Below are positions 1-6,723 of a DNA stretch of 9,146 bases, piece after piece; within the stretch, counting starts at the first letter, position 1, and every line of letters starts with the position of its first letter. Position numbers and translations under genes: made by a program. Source of the DNA: an uncultured Devosia sp. (GTDB lineage: Bacteria > Pseudomonadota > Alphaproteobacteria > Rhizobiales > Devosiaceae); NCBI GenBank assembly GCA_913775215.1, contig CAJYKO010000044.1:1-9146 (forward strand). The letters run 5' to 3'. Below the pieces are notes generated by a model that made no database searches, had not been told where the DNA came from, and saw only the letters and a program-made list of their open reading frames with translations.

Positions 1-509
1 TGATGGGTTTTACGGACATCTTCCTGTCGCTGCCAAAACTGATCCTGGCGCTCGCTTTCGTGGCGGCGCTTGGGCCGGGCATCAACAACGCCATCATCGC
101 CATCGCCATCACCTCGTGGCCGGCCTATGCGCGTATTGCGCGCGCTGAAACGCTGACCATCCGAAATGCCGAATATATCTCGGCGGTGCAGCTTGCCGGT
201 GGCGGGCCGATCCGCGTGATCGTGCAGCACATCCTGCCGCTTTGCACCTCGTCGATGATCGTGCGCGTGACGCTCGATATGGCAGGCGTCATCCTGACTG
301 CGGCGGGCCTAGGCTTCATCGGCCTCGGCGCACAGCCGCCGCTGCCTGAATGGGGCGCGATGATTTCGCGTGGCCGAACCTTCATTCTTGACCAGTGGTG
401 GGTCGCGACCATGCCCGGCTTTGCCATCATCATCGTCTCGCTCGGCTTCTGCTTCCTCGGCGATGGTCTGCGCGATGTGCTCGACCCCAAGAGCGAGGGC
501 AAGTCATGA
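1..509 (+). CDS. Di/oligopeptide ABC transporter permease, DppC/OppC type (C-terminal part)
   Basis: This is the inner-membrane permease subunit of a peptide-type (Dpp/Opp) ABC importer. Only about the last 168 residues are present, against roughly 280-300 for the family. The frame is already open at the window edge, so the ATG at position 3 is an internal Met and not a start. The visible part begins in the mid-protein motif (SLPKLILALAFVAALGPG), continues with a transmembrane helix, and then gives the cytoplasmic EAA loop that docks on the ATPases (about residues 57-81 of the visible part, ending in HILP). The family signature GLGFIGLGAQPPLPEWG and a last hydrophobic helix before LRDVLDPK follow. 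The stop codon overlaps the start of the next ATPase gene (ATGA), so the genes are translationally coupled. The family is clear; whether the substrate is dipeptide, oligopeptide or something related cannot be read from this subunit. Confidence 0.93.
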   Translation, partial: MGFTDIFLSLPKLILALAFVAALGPGINNAIIAIAITSWPAYARIARAETLTIRNAEYISAVQLAGGGPIRVIVQHILPLCTSSMIVRVTLDMAGVILTAAGLGFIGLGAQPPLPEWGAMISRGRTFILDQWWVATMPGFAIIIVSLGFCFLGDGLRDVLDPKSEGKS

Positions 510-1342
510 GTTCTCCCCTGCTCGAAGTCGAAAATCTGCGTGTTTCGTTTCCTACGCATTCCGGCTGTGTCGAGGTCGTGAAGGGCCTATCCTTCACCTT
601 AGGCCGCGAGCGGCTGGGCATTGTGGGCGAGAGCGGGTCCGGCAAGTCTATGACTGGCCGTTCGATCCTCAAGCTCATCCGCAAGCCGGGCGAAGTCACG
701 GCCGACAAGCTGCGGTTTGAGGGGATCGATATCCTCGACCAGAACGAAAAGCAGATGCGCGCCATTCGCGGCGCCCGCATTTCCATGGTCATGCAGGACC
801 CAAAGTTCTCCCTCAATCCGGTGATGACCGTGGGCGAGCAGATCGCCGAGGCACTGGTGACGCACCAGAAGCTCGGGCGCAAGGAAGTGCAGCAGCGCAT
901 TCTCGACATGCTGGTTGCCGTGCGTATCAACGATCCCGAGCGGGTGGCCAAGCTCTATCCGCACGAGGTTTCGGGCGGCATGGGCCAGCGCATAATGATC
1001 GCAATGATGCTGATCCCCGAGCCGGAACTGCTGATCGCCGACGAGCCGACCTCGGCCCTCGACGTTTCGGTGCAGGCGCAGGTGCTCGACATCATCGATG
1101 ATCTCGTAACCCGCAAAGGCATGGGGCTCATCCTGATCAGCCACGATCTGGCGCTGGTGAGCCGCTATTGCGACCGCATTCTGGTGATGAATGCCGGCCG
1201 CGTGGTGGAAGAATGCGCGGCGGGGCAGCTCGACCAAGCAAAGCATCCCTATACGCGTGGGCTGCTGGCGGCCATGCCGGTGATTGACGAAACACGCGAC
1301 GAATTGCCGGTGCTCGACCGGACACAATGGGCGGGCACATGA
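506..1342 (+). CDS. Peptide ABC transporter ATP-binding protein, DppD/OppD type
   Basis: This is the first of two ATPases that drive the upstream permease from the cytoplasmic face. The protein is 278 residues long. Visible motifs are Walker A GESGSGKS (41-48), Q-loop VMQDP (Gln97), ABC signature VSGGM (155-159), Walker B LLIADE with catalytic Glu180, the D-loop SALD, and the H-loop ISHD (His213). The C-terminal family mark HPYTRGLLAAMP follows at about 247-258. It is shorter than the usual 320-330 residues because the tail after HPYT is only about 30 residues. The ATG at 506 is preferred over the upstream in-frame starts because it overlaps the permease stop (ATGA), has GAGGG (495-499) six bases upstream, and gives the normal N-terminus. 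It has its own Walker and signature motifs distinct from the next gene, so the importer uses a heterodimer of ATPases as in Dpp/Opp. Confidence 0.95.
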   Translation: MSSPLLEVENLRVSFPTHSGCVEVVKGLSFTLGRERLGIVGESGSGKSMTGRSILKLIRKPGEVTADKLRFEGIDILDQNEKQMRAIRGARISMVMQDPKFSLNPVMTVGEQIAEALVTHQKLGRKEVQQRILDMLVAVRINDPERVAKLYPHEVSGGMGQRIMIAMMLIPEPELLIADEPTSALDVSVQAQVLDIIDDLVTRKGMGLILISHDLALVSRYCDRILVMNAGRVVEECAAGQLDQAKHPYTRGLLAAMPVIDETRDELPVLDRTQWAGT

Positions 1343-2070
1343 GCGCACTTACCCTCAAAAACCTCGACATTTCCTATGGCGACACCAAGGTCGTGCATGG
1401 AGTGAACCTCGACGTGCCGGAAGGCGAGAGCTTTGCCCTGGTGGGCGAAAGCGGGTCGGGTAAGTCGACGATCCTCCGGGCCATCGCTGGGCTTGCGCCC
1501 GAATGGACCGGCGAGATTTCCGTTCTTGGGCAGGCACGCACACATCGCGTCGACCGCAAGGTGTCGCGTCAGGTGCAGATGGTTTTCCAGGATCCCTATG
1601 GGTCGCTGCATCCCCGAAAGACGATCGACTCTGCGCTCTCCGAACCGCTGGCCATTCACGGCATCGGCAATCGCGGAGAGCGGGTTGAAGCGGTGCTCAA
1701 GCAGGTTGGGCTCGACCAGCGTTTTCGCTTCCGTTTTCCACACCAGCTTTCCGGCGGCCAGCGCCAGCGCGTCGCCATTGCACGCGCGCTCATGCTCGAG
1801 CCCAAGGTGTTGCTGCTTGATGAGCCGACTTCGGCGCTCGACGTTTCGGTGCAAGCGGAAATTCTCAATTTGCTGAAGCGCCTACGTCGGGAACAGAACC
1901 TCACCTTCCTGATGGTGACGCATAACCTGCCCGTCGTGAGCTTCCTCTGCGACCGCCTCGCCGTGATGCGGCATGGCAAAATCGTCGAGATTGCCGATGT
2001 CGCCCAGCTCAAGCAGGGCGAACTCAAGGAGTCCTACTCGCGCGAATTGCTCGCCGCGACGGCCGCCTGA
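1339..2070 (+). CDS. Peptide ABC transporter ATP-binding protein, DppF/OppF type
   Basis: This is the second ATPase of the peptide importer, 243 residues long. Motifs are Walker A GESGSGKST (36-44), Q-loop VFQDPYGSLHPR (Gln84; this extended motif is typical of the DppF/OppF side), signature LSGGQRQRVAIARA (137-150), Walker B LLLDE with Glu162, and H-loop VTHN (His195). Translation is set at the ATG at 1339, which overlaps the preceding stop as ATGA. An in-frame ATG at 1327 lies inside the upstream gene and would only add four residues. The protein ends soon after YSRELLAA and lacks the HPYT-type C-terminal extension found in most DppF/OppF proteins (about 320 residues). No frameshift is visible to explain this, so it looks like a naturally short form. 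It forms the ATPase pair with the preceding gene product. Confidence 0.94.
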   Translation: MSALTLKNLDISYGDTKVVHGVNLDVPEGESFALVGESGSGKSTILRAIAGLAPEWTGEISVLGQARTHRVDRKVSRQVQMVFQDPYGSLHPRKTIDSALSEPLAIHGIGNRGERVEAVLKQVGLDQRFRFRFPHQLSGGQRQRVAIARALMLEPKVLLLDEPTSALDVSVQAEILNLLKRLRREQNLTFLMVTHNLPVVSFLCDRLAVMRHGKIVEIADVAQLKQGELKESYSRELLAATAA

Positions 2071-2095
2071 AGATTTTAGACCAAGGACTATTCGA

Positions 2096-2587
2096 ATGAC
2101 TGACCATTCCGCCGCCCTCGCTGCTTTTGACGCAGCTATTGCCGATGCCAAGGGTGTCGAGGCGGCGTTTGCCGCGCTGCAGACGCTGACCGAAGCCACT
2201 GTGGGCGTGAAGCTTTTTACCTATATGACCGTCGATATGGAAAACGAACTGGCTCGCCGCGCTTATACGAGCGATGCCGTCAGCTATCCGACTTCGGGCA
2301 CCAAGCCGATCCATTACGACGCCTGGTTTGACATCGTGCACAAGGAGCACGCCTACTTCGTTGCCAACACCATCGAAGACATCGCCAAGGTGTTTCCAGA
2401 CTACGAGCTGATCAACTCGCTCGGCTGCCAGTCGGTGGTCAACATGCCGGTTATTCTCGGCGGCGAACTGGTCGGCACCGTTAACATGTTGCATGAAAAG
2501 GATTTTTACACGACGGAGCGGGTCGCGGAGATCAAGGCCGTGCTGTCGATGCCGGCGAAGCTCGCCGCGGCGGTTGCTGCGCGCTGA
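2096..2587 (+). CDS. Small GAF-domain protein at the end of the peptide-transporter operon
   Basis: The gene encodes 163 residues that make up essentially one GAF domain (about residues 20-160). GAF domains are a small-molecule or redox/light-sensing fold. The evidence is the strand-helix pattern ending in VVNMPVILGGELVGTVNMLH, which is the typical GAF core, and a C-terminal helix. There is no attached kinase, cyclase, phosphodiesterase or DNA-binding domain, no signal peptide and no membrane helix, so it should be a soluble cytoplasmic protein. It has a single Cys (Cys111, in LGCQS). That argues against the GAF-type free methionine-R-sulfoxide reductase, which uses several conserved cysteines. 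The start at 2096 has AAGGA (2083-2087) eight bases upstream. The gene lies 25 nt after the second ATPase with no intervening terminator, so it is probably cotranscribed with the importer. Its ligand and role are unknown; binding an imported compound or its product is one possibility, but that is inference. Confidence 0.8.
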   Translation: MTDHSAALAAFDAAIADAKGVEAAFAALQTLTEATVGVKLFTYMTVDMENELARRAYTSDAVSYPTSGTKPIHYDAWFDIVHKEHAYFVANTIEDIAKVFPDYELINSLGCQSVVNMPVILGGELVGTVNMLHEKDFYTTERVAEIKAVLSMPAKLAAAVAAR

Positions 2588-2610
2588 GCTTGAAGTTCAT
2601 CTAGAGATTC

Positions 2611-2642
2611 AAGAGGCCCGCGGTAATTGCCGCGGGCCTCTT
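2611..2642. terminator. Strong hairpin between convergent genes, probable bidirectional terminator
   Basis: There is a perfect 13-bp, G+C-rich stem, arms 2611-2623 (AAGAGGCCCGCGG) and 2630-2642, with a 6-nt loop TAATTG. On the plus strand the right arm runs into TTT before GCG. On the minus strand the tail is TTGAATCT. The hairpin starts 23 nt after the stop of the GAF gene and lies 4 nt beyond the putA stop (2647-2649) on the other strand. The position between convergent genes and the stem strength support termination in both directions. The U-tracts are short, so efficiency in either direction is uncertain. Confidence 0.8.
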
Positions 2643-2646
2643 TGCG

Positions 2647-5600
2647 TTAGCTTGCCGTTGCGATCAGCGTGGCGTTACCACCGGCTGCGGTGGTGTCGAT
2701 GCAGACGTGGCGTTCGTGCTGGAGGCGGCCGATGTCGCCGGTGCTGGATAGCAAAGGCAGGATGGCGCCGTCGCGTCCGGCAAGGGTCCTGCGGATCCGC
2801 GCAAGAGTGGCTTCGTCTCCGAACCAAGCGACTGCGTCGAACGTCGTCGCGTTGGCTAGCTGGAAATTGTCCAGGGCTGCCACCATCGGGACACAGCGCG
2901 CTTGATCGGCCATGACCTTTTGCGCCGCGATATCGGCTTCGGTCGGACCGAGGCAGAGGAGCGTTCCGCGCGGCAGGACGTGGAGGACGTTGCTCTCACC
3001 TGTAGGACCCGGCAGGGTTTCGGCGCTAGCCTGAAGCGGCGCATGGCTCTTGGTAAAGCGTGGGAGATAATTCGGGCCGCCGGCCTTCGGGCCGGTGCCG
3101 GAAAGGCCTTCGCCGCCAAATGGCTGGGAGCCGACCACCGCGCCGATCTGGTTGCGGTTGATATAGATATTGCCGGCATGGACCGCGGCGGAAACCTTCT
3201 TCACGCGGCTCGAAATGCGGGTGTGCATGCCGAAGGTGAGGCCGTAGCCGGAGGCGTTGACGGCGTCGATGACACGATCGATGTCTTCCGCCTTGAAGGT
3301 TGCGACGTGGAGGACAGGCCCAAAAATTTCTTCGGGAATGTCTTCGATGCCGCCGACGCGGATGACGGTGGGCGCGACGAAGGTGCCGGAGGCGGGCGTC
3401 TTCATGGCATGGATGACCTTGGCAGCATGCTGATCCACATAGGACTGGATTTTCTTGCGCGCTGGCTCGTCGATGATTGGGCCGATATCGGTGGCGAGGT
3501 CCCAGGGATTGCCGATGGTCAGTTCTTCCATCGCCCCCTTGAGCATGTCGATGGTGCGCTCGGCTGCGTCTTCCTGAATGTAAAGTATGCGAAGCGCAGA
3601 ACAGCGCTGACCGGCGGACTGGAAGGCAGAGGCGAGAATATCGCGGACCGCCTGCTCGGGCAGCGCAGTCGAGTCGACGATCATGGCGTTGAGGCCGCCG
3701 GTTTCGGCGATCAGTGGTGCCTTGGCGTCGACATGCTCGGCCATGGCGCGGTCGATGCGGTGTGCCGTCGGCAGCGAGCCGGTAAAGGCGACGCCGGCGA
3801 TTCGGGGGTCCGACGTGAGCGCGGTGCCGACATCGGGACCACCCGGCATGAGCTGGATGGCGTCGGCCGGGATCCCTGCTTCGTGCATCAACTGTACGGC
3901 GCGGAATGCGATGAGCGGGGTCTGTGGCGCCGGCTTTGCTACCACCGGATTGCCGGCAACGAGCGCAGCTGCGATCTGGCCGGAGAAGATGGCGAGCGGG
4001 AAATTCCATGGCGAGATGGCGACGAAGGGACCGCGGGCGGCGCCCAGGGCCTTCGCTTCCGCCTCGGCAGCGTAATAGCGGAGGAAGTCGACAGCTTCAC
4101 GGACTTCTGCCACCGCATCGGCCCATGACTTGCCGGCTTCGCGTGCCAGCAGCGCGAAAAATTCGGCGCGGTTGGCTTCGTAAAGATCGGCGGTCTTGCG
4201 CAGGAGTTCGGCGCGGGTACCGACAGCGGTCTGGGGCCAGGTGCTTGCAACTGCGGCGGAGATCGCCGCCGTAACGCCTGCAGCGGACGCAGAGACGACC
4301 TGGCCAACGATATCAGTCGGATCCGCCGGGTTGATGACGGGGATTGTTTCGTTGGCGGCGTCTGAGATTGGTAGCGGCGTGGCAAGCCACTGACGGGTGC
4401 GGAAGGCTTTGCGCGCAGTGTCAACCGCGCCGAAAGCAACCGAGTCTGTGAGGTCGAGACCAGCCGAATTGCGGCGTGCGCCGAAAATGGCGTCGGGCAG
4501 CGGAATGTTGGGATTAGCGAAGGTGTCGAGCGCTACGAGCTTGGCGATCGGGTCTTCGGCGACCTTGGCGGCCGGAATGTCTTCGTCGGCGATCTGATAG
4601 ACGAAGGAACCGTTGGCACCATTTTCAAGCAGGCGACGGACGAGATAGGCGAGCAGGTCCTTATGCGGCCCCACCGGCGCGTAGATGCGCGTGCGGGTGC
4701 CGTGATTGGTGCGGAGCACTTCATGCAGGCGCTCGCCCATGCCGTGGAGACGCTGGAACTCAAAGGTGTCGTTCATGCGCCCGGCTTCAGCGGCGAGATG
4801 CAGGACCGCCGCTGCGGTATGCGCGTTGTGCGAGGCGAACTGGGGATAGATGCGCGACTTGGAGAAAAGCTTTTTGGCGGCAGCGATATAGCTGACATCG
4901 GTCGACGCCTTGCGTGTGTAGACCGGGAAGCCCGGCAGACCGAGCACCTGGGCGCGCTTGATCTCGGCATCCCAATACGCGCCCTTCACAAGACGCACCA
5001 TGATCTTGCGATCATATTTTTCGGCCGTGGCTTCGAGCCAGTCGATCAGCGGCAGCACACGCTTGCCATAGGCCTGGACGACGACGCCGAAACCTTCCCA
5101 GCCAGCGAGTTCCGGCGTCGCCAGCACGGCTTCGATGATTTCCATCGAAAGGTCGAGCCGGTCGGCTTCTTCAGCGTCAATGTTGAAGCCCATATTGGCG
5201 TCGCGCGCAGCGAGAGCCAGCTTGCGGGTGGCATCGACCAGCTCGGTCAGCACTCGGGCGCGCTGAGCATATTCGTAGCGCGGATGCAGCGCCTAGAGTT
5301 TGACGGAAATGCCCGGATTGTCGCGCACGGCGGGAGAGGTGCAGTGCGGGGCGAGTGTTGCGATGGCGTCGGCATAGGCCTTGAAATAGCGCTGGGCGTC
5401 TTCCGAGGTGCGAGCGGCTTCGCCGAGCATGTCGTAGGAATAGCGATAACCCAGGGCTTCGGGCTTCTTTGCATTGGTGACGGCTTCGTCGATGGTACGG
5501 CCGAAGACGAACTGGCTGCCGAGGAGGCGCATGGCCTGACCGACGGCGGTACGGATGACAGGCTCGCCCAAGCGGGCGATGGCACGGTGCAGCGCGTTCT

Positions 5601-6018
5601 TCGGGCCGACTTCTGGATCGCCGAGCACGTCTGCAGTCAGGTTCAGCGCCCAGGAGGAAAAATTGACCAGCGTGTTGGACGAGCCGCCAAAATGGCTGGC
5701 CCAATCGGAGCCGCCGACCTTGTCGTGGATCAAGGCATCGACGGTTTCGGCATCCGGTACGCGCAGCAGCGCTTCGGCCAGCGACATGAGCGCCACGCCT
5801 TCGTCGGTCGCGAGGCCATACTCGGCGAGGAAGCTTTCCATAAGGCCGAGCTTGTTGCCCGTGCGGACGGCCGTCACGAGCTTTTCGGCATGCGCGGATA
5901 TTGTTCTGCGCTTGGCGTCGTCGAGGCCAGTGGCTTCGATCAGTTCCGGAACGAGGATGTTTTCATCCGCATAGATGCGGGCGCGCATGGCATCGCGAAA
6001 GGCAGTGGTGTCGGTCAT
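2647..6018 (-). pseudogene. putA: putA, bifunctional proline dehydrogenase / P5C dehydrogenase, interrupted by an in-frame amber codon
   Basis: PutA oxidises proline to P5C with FAD and then to glutamate with NAD+. The frame is 1123 codons plus a TAA stop, with one internal TAG at codon 242. Before it lies the alpha-domain start (EYGLATDEGVALMSLAEALL) and GISVKL with active-site Lys240. After it come ALHPRYEYAQRA, NIDAEEADR (Asp281), RLVKGAYWD, FEFQRLHGMGE, and RIYAPVG...YLVRR (Tyr446, Arg461, Arg462). P5C dehydrogenase follows: ISPWNFPL, ETGG (Glu772), SAGQRCSALR (nucleophile Cys806, codon 3601-3603), EEIFGPV and GSQPFGGEGLSGTGPKAGGPNYL. A C-terminal domain ends in the PutA motif DTTAAGGNATL. 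There is no N-terminal ribbon-helix-helix domain, so this would not be a self-repressing PutA. The ATG at 6018 is used here; a TTG at 6033 has AAGG 8 nt upstream, whereas the ATG has no clear ribosome site. As read, translation yields 241 residues. The GTG at 5253 could open the 868-residue remainder, but no ribosome site precedes it. Confidence 0.9.
5293..5295 (-). other. putA: Premature amber (TAG) codon in putA
   Basis: On the minus strand the codons around this site read ATT TCC GTC AAA CTC TAG GCG CTG CAT CCG, giving I-S-V-K-L-stop-A-L-H-P. The PutA family has a near-invariant Ser here (KLSALHPRY). One C-to-A change (TCG to TAG; T instead of G at plus-strand position 5294) explains the codon. 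Upstream and downstream frames are the same, with no insertion or deletion. The spacing from the active-site Lys to the Asp of IDAEE is 41 residues, the same as Lys329 to Asp370 in E. coli PutA. Confidence 0.9.
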
Positions 6019-6139
6019 GGAGGGTGCACTCAAAAGCGTTGCCTTAAAATGCCAGAACCATGAGAGGCGTTTCGCCTATTTATCTGGCCGTCCCGTGACT
6101 GTGATGATAATTCCTGACCATAAGCCAGGCGAATAAACC
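6019..6139. promoter_or_regulatory. Divergent putA/putR control region with candidate PutR operator
   Basis: These 121 nt separate the divergent putA and putR starts and are A+T-richer than the flanking genes. Symmetric elements cluster here: AGGCG-TTT-CGCCT (6065-6077), and a second copy, AGGCGAATAAA (6127-6137), whose first seven bases are the inverse of TTCGCCT at 6071-6077. The minus strand over 6072-6086 (CAGATAAATAGGCGA) fits 11 of 15 positions of the E. coli Lrp consensus YAGHAWATTWTDCTR by my hand count. Lrp-type PutR proteins of alphaproteobacteria are known to bind the putR-putA intergenic region and activate putA when proline is present. The site assignment here is inference; the Lrp consensus is loose and may not apply to PutR. 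Confidence 0.45.
6106..6111 (+). promoter_or_regulatory. Candidate -10 element of the putR promoter
   Basis: GATAAT matches the sigma-70 -10 consensus TATAAT at five of six bases. It lies about 29 nt before the putR ATG, implying a short leader. No good -35 is seen 16-18 nt upstream (the sequence there is TCTGGC/CTGGCC), so the promoter is weak or depends on a regulator. A matching candidate for putA on the other strand (GATAAA, about 6080-6085) is weaker. Confidence 0.3.
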
Positions 6140-6607
6140 ATGAAAACCGTAATTCTCGAAACTTTGGACCAGATCGACCGCAGAATACTCGATGAACTGG
6201 CGCGCGATGGTCGCCTGAGCGTTGCTGAGCTCAGCCGGAGGGTCAATCTGTCCAAGACGCCATGCCAGGCACGGATCAAGAGATTGGAGACCGAGGGCTA
6301 TATCCTTGGCTATAGGGCAGTCATCGATCCCGAGCGCCTCGGTCTTCCGCATGTCGCCTTTGTCGAGGTCAAACTTTCGGACACGCGAAAAGCCGCCTTG
6401 GCTGCATTCAACAAGGCAGTCCGCGCCCTGCCAGAAGTCGAGCAAGCGCATATGATAGCATCCAGCTTCGATTACCTGCTCAAGGTGCGCACCAAAGACA
6501 TCGCTGCCTATCGCGAAGTGCTGGGCGAGAAGATTTCGGCCCTGCCCCATGTCGCCCACACAAGTACACATGTGTCGATGGAGGCGGTAAAGGACGACGC
6601 CGACTAA
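6140..6607 (+). CDS. putR: Lrp/AsnC-family transcriptional regulator, probable PutR (activator of putA)
   Basis: The gene encodes 155 residues, the normal length for the Lrp/AsnC family. The N-terminal winged helix-turn-helix covers about 9-60 (LDQIDRRILDELARDGRLSVAELSRRV, then the recognition helix around NLSKTPCQARIKRLE). It is followed by the linker YRAVIDPERLGL and a C-terminal ligand-binding/oligomerisation (RAM) domain at about 70-148, including SSFDYLLKVRTKDI and a final beta strand HTSTHVSMEAV. Divergent orientation to putA and close similarity of these motifs to the alphaproteobacterial proline-responsive PutR support the assignment. By family knowledge it senses proline and activates putA, often also repressing itself. 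In the effector loop, where many relatives have Gly before F/Y-D, this protein has Ser-Ser (Ser108-Ser109). The ATG at 6140 has a modest AGG (6127-6129) ten bases upstream, and no better start is visible. The gene is intact although its presumed target putA is not. Confidence 0.9.
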   Translation: MKTVILETLDQIDRRILDELARDGRLSVAELSRRVNLSKTPCQARIKRLETEGYILGYRAVIDPERLGLPHVAFVEVKLSDTRKAALAAFNKAVRALPEVEQAHMIASSFDYLLKVRTKDIAAYREVLGEKISALPHVAHTSTHVSMEAVKDDAD

Positions 6608-6639
6608 AGTTGTGTGCGAAGCGAACTCAAGCCTAAAAA

Positions 6640-6669
6640 TTGGACTTGTGCGGACTGCGCCACAAAAAT
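6640..6669 (+). promoter_or_regulatory. Weak candidate promoter for the polyamine-type transporter operon
   Basis: TTGGAC (6640-6645) and AAAAAT (6664-6669) are separated by 18 nt and partly match sigma-70 -35 and -10 boxes (the -10 at four of six bases). They lie in the 116-nt gap between putR and the binding-protein gene. No terminator for putR is seen in this gap, so read-through from putR is an alternative source of transcription. Confidence 0.25.
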
Positions 6670-6692
6670 AGGCTCGCCGGGCAATCACAAGA

Positions 6693-6711
6693 GCCAGGAG
6701 CCCCGCCTGGC
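6693..6711 (+). promoter_or_regulatory. Small hairpin directly before the ribosome binding site of the binding-protein gene
   Basis: GCCAGG (6693-6698) and CCTGGC (6706-6711) form a perfect 6-bp stem with a 7-nt loop. It ends at the base before the Shine-Dalgarno AAGGA (6712-6716), which is seven nt from the ATG at 6724. It could protect the mRNA 5' end or present the ribosome site; its function is unproven. Confidence 0.3.
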
Positions 6712-6723
6712 AAGGAATAAGAC

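Noticed and set aside
3..509. ATG at position 3 as the true start of the permease
   Set aside because: The translated sequence begins in the middle of the DppC/OppC fold and lacks the first helices, so the gene starts left of the window.
599..1348. Minus-strand open frame (249 codons) opposite the DppD-like gene
   Set aside because: The plus strand encodes a complete ABC ATPase here; the antisense product has no recognisable domain and a His-rich composition typical of a shadow frame.
1036..1860. Nucleotide near-repeat around the DEPTSALDVSVQA motif in the two ATPase genes (about 1041-1080 and 1822-1858)
   Set aside because: It is explained by shared ancestry and the conserved Walker B/D-loop of paralogous ATPases, not by a separate repeat element.
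2096..2587. GAF-type free methionine-R-sulfoxide reductase
   Set aside because: Only one cysteine is present, whereas that enzyme uses several conserved cysteines.
2902..4128. Long plus-strand open frame (408 codons) antisense to putA
   Set aside because: Its product resembles no family I know and the opposite strand carries all PutA motifs without a gap. Long antisense frames are common opposite G+C-rich genes.
5293..5295. Programmed recoding of the TAG (pyrrolysine, suppressor tRNA or leaky read-through)
   Set aside because: Pyrrolysine systems are not expected in this lineage, the family residue is Ser and not Lys-like, no special read-through context is visible, and no suppressor tRNA is in the window.
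5253..6033. Two separate genes (monofunctional N-terminal protein plus truncated PutA)
   Set aside because: The pieces are in the same frame, separated by a single stop in a conserved motif, and the codons between them (ALHPRYEYAQRAR) are still PutA sequence, so one broken gene is the simpler reading.
4663..6063. Plus-strand open frame (466 codons) spanning the putA amber site
   Set aside because: It is a shadow of PutA in another frame. I considered whether it could be the real gene and the amber a by-product, but the minus strand shows the full set of PutA catalytic motifs.
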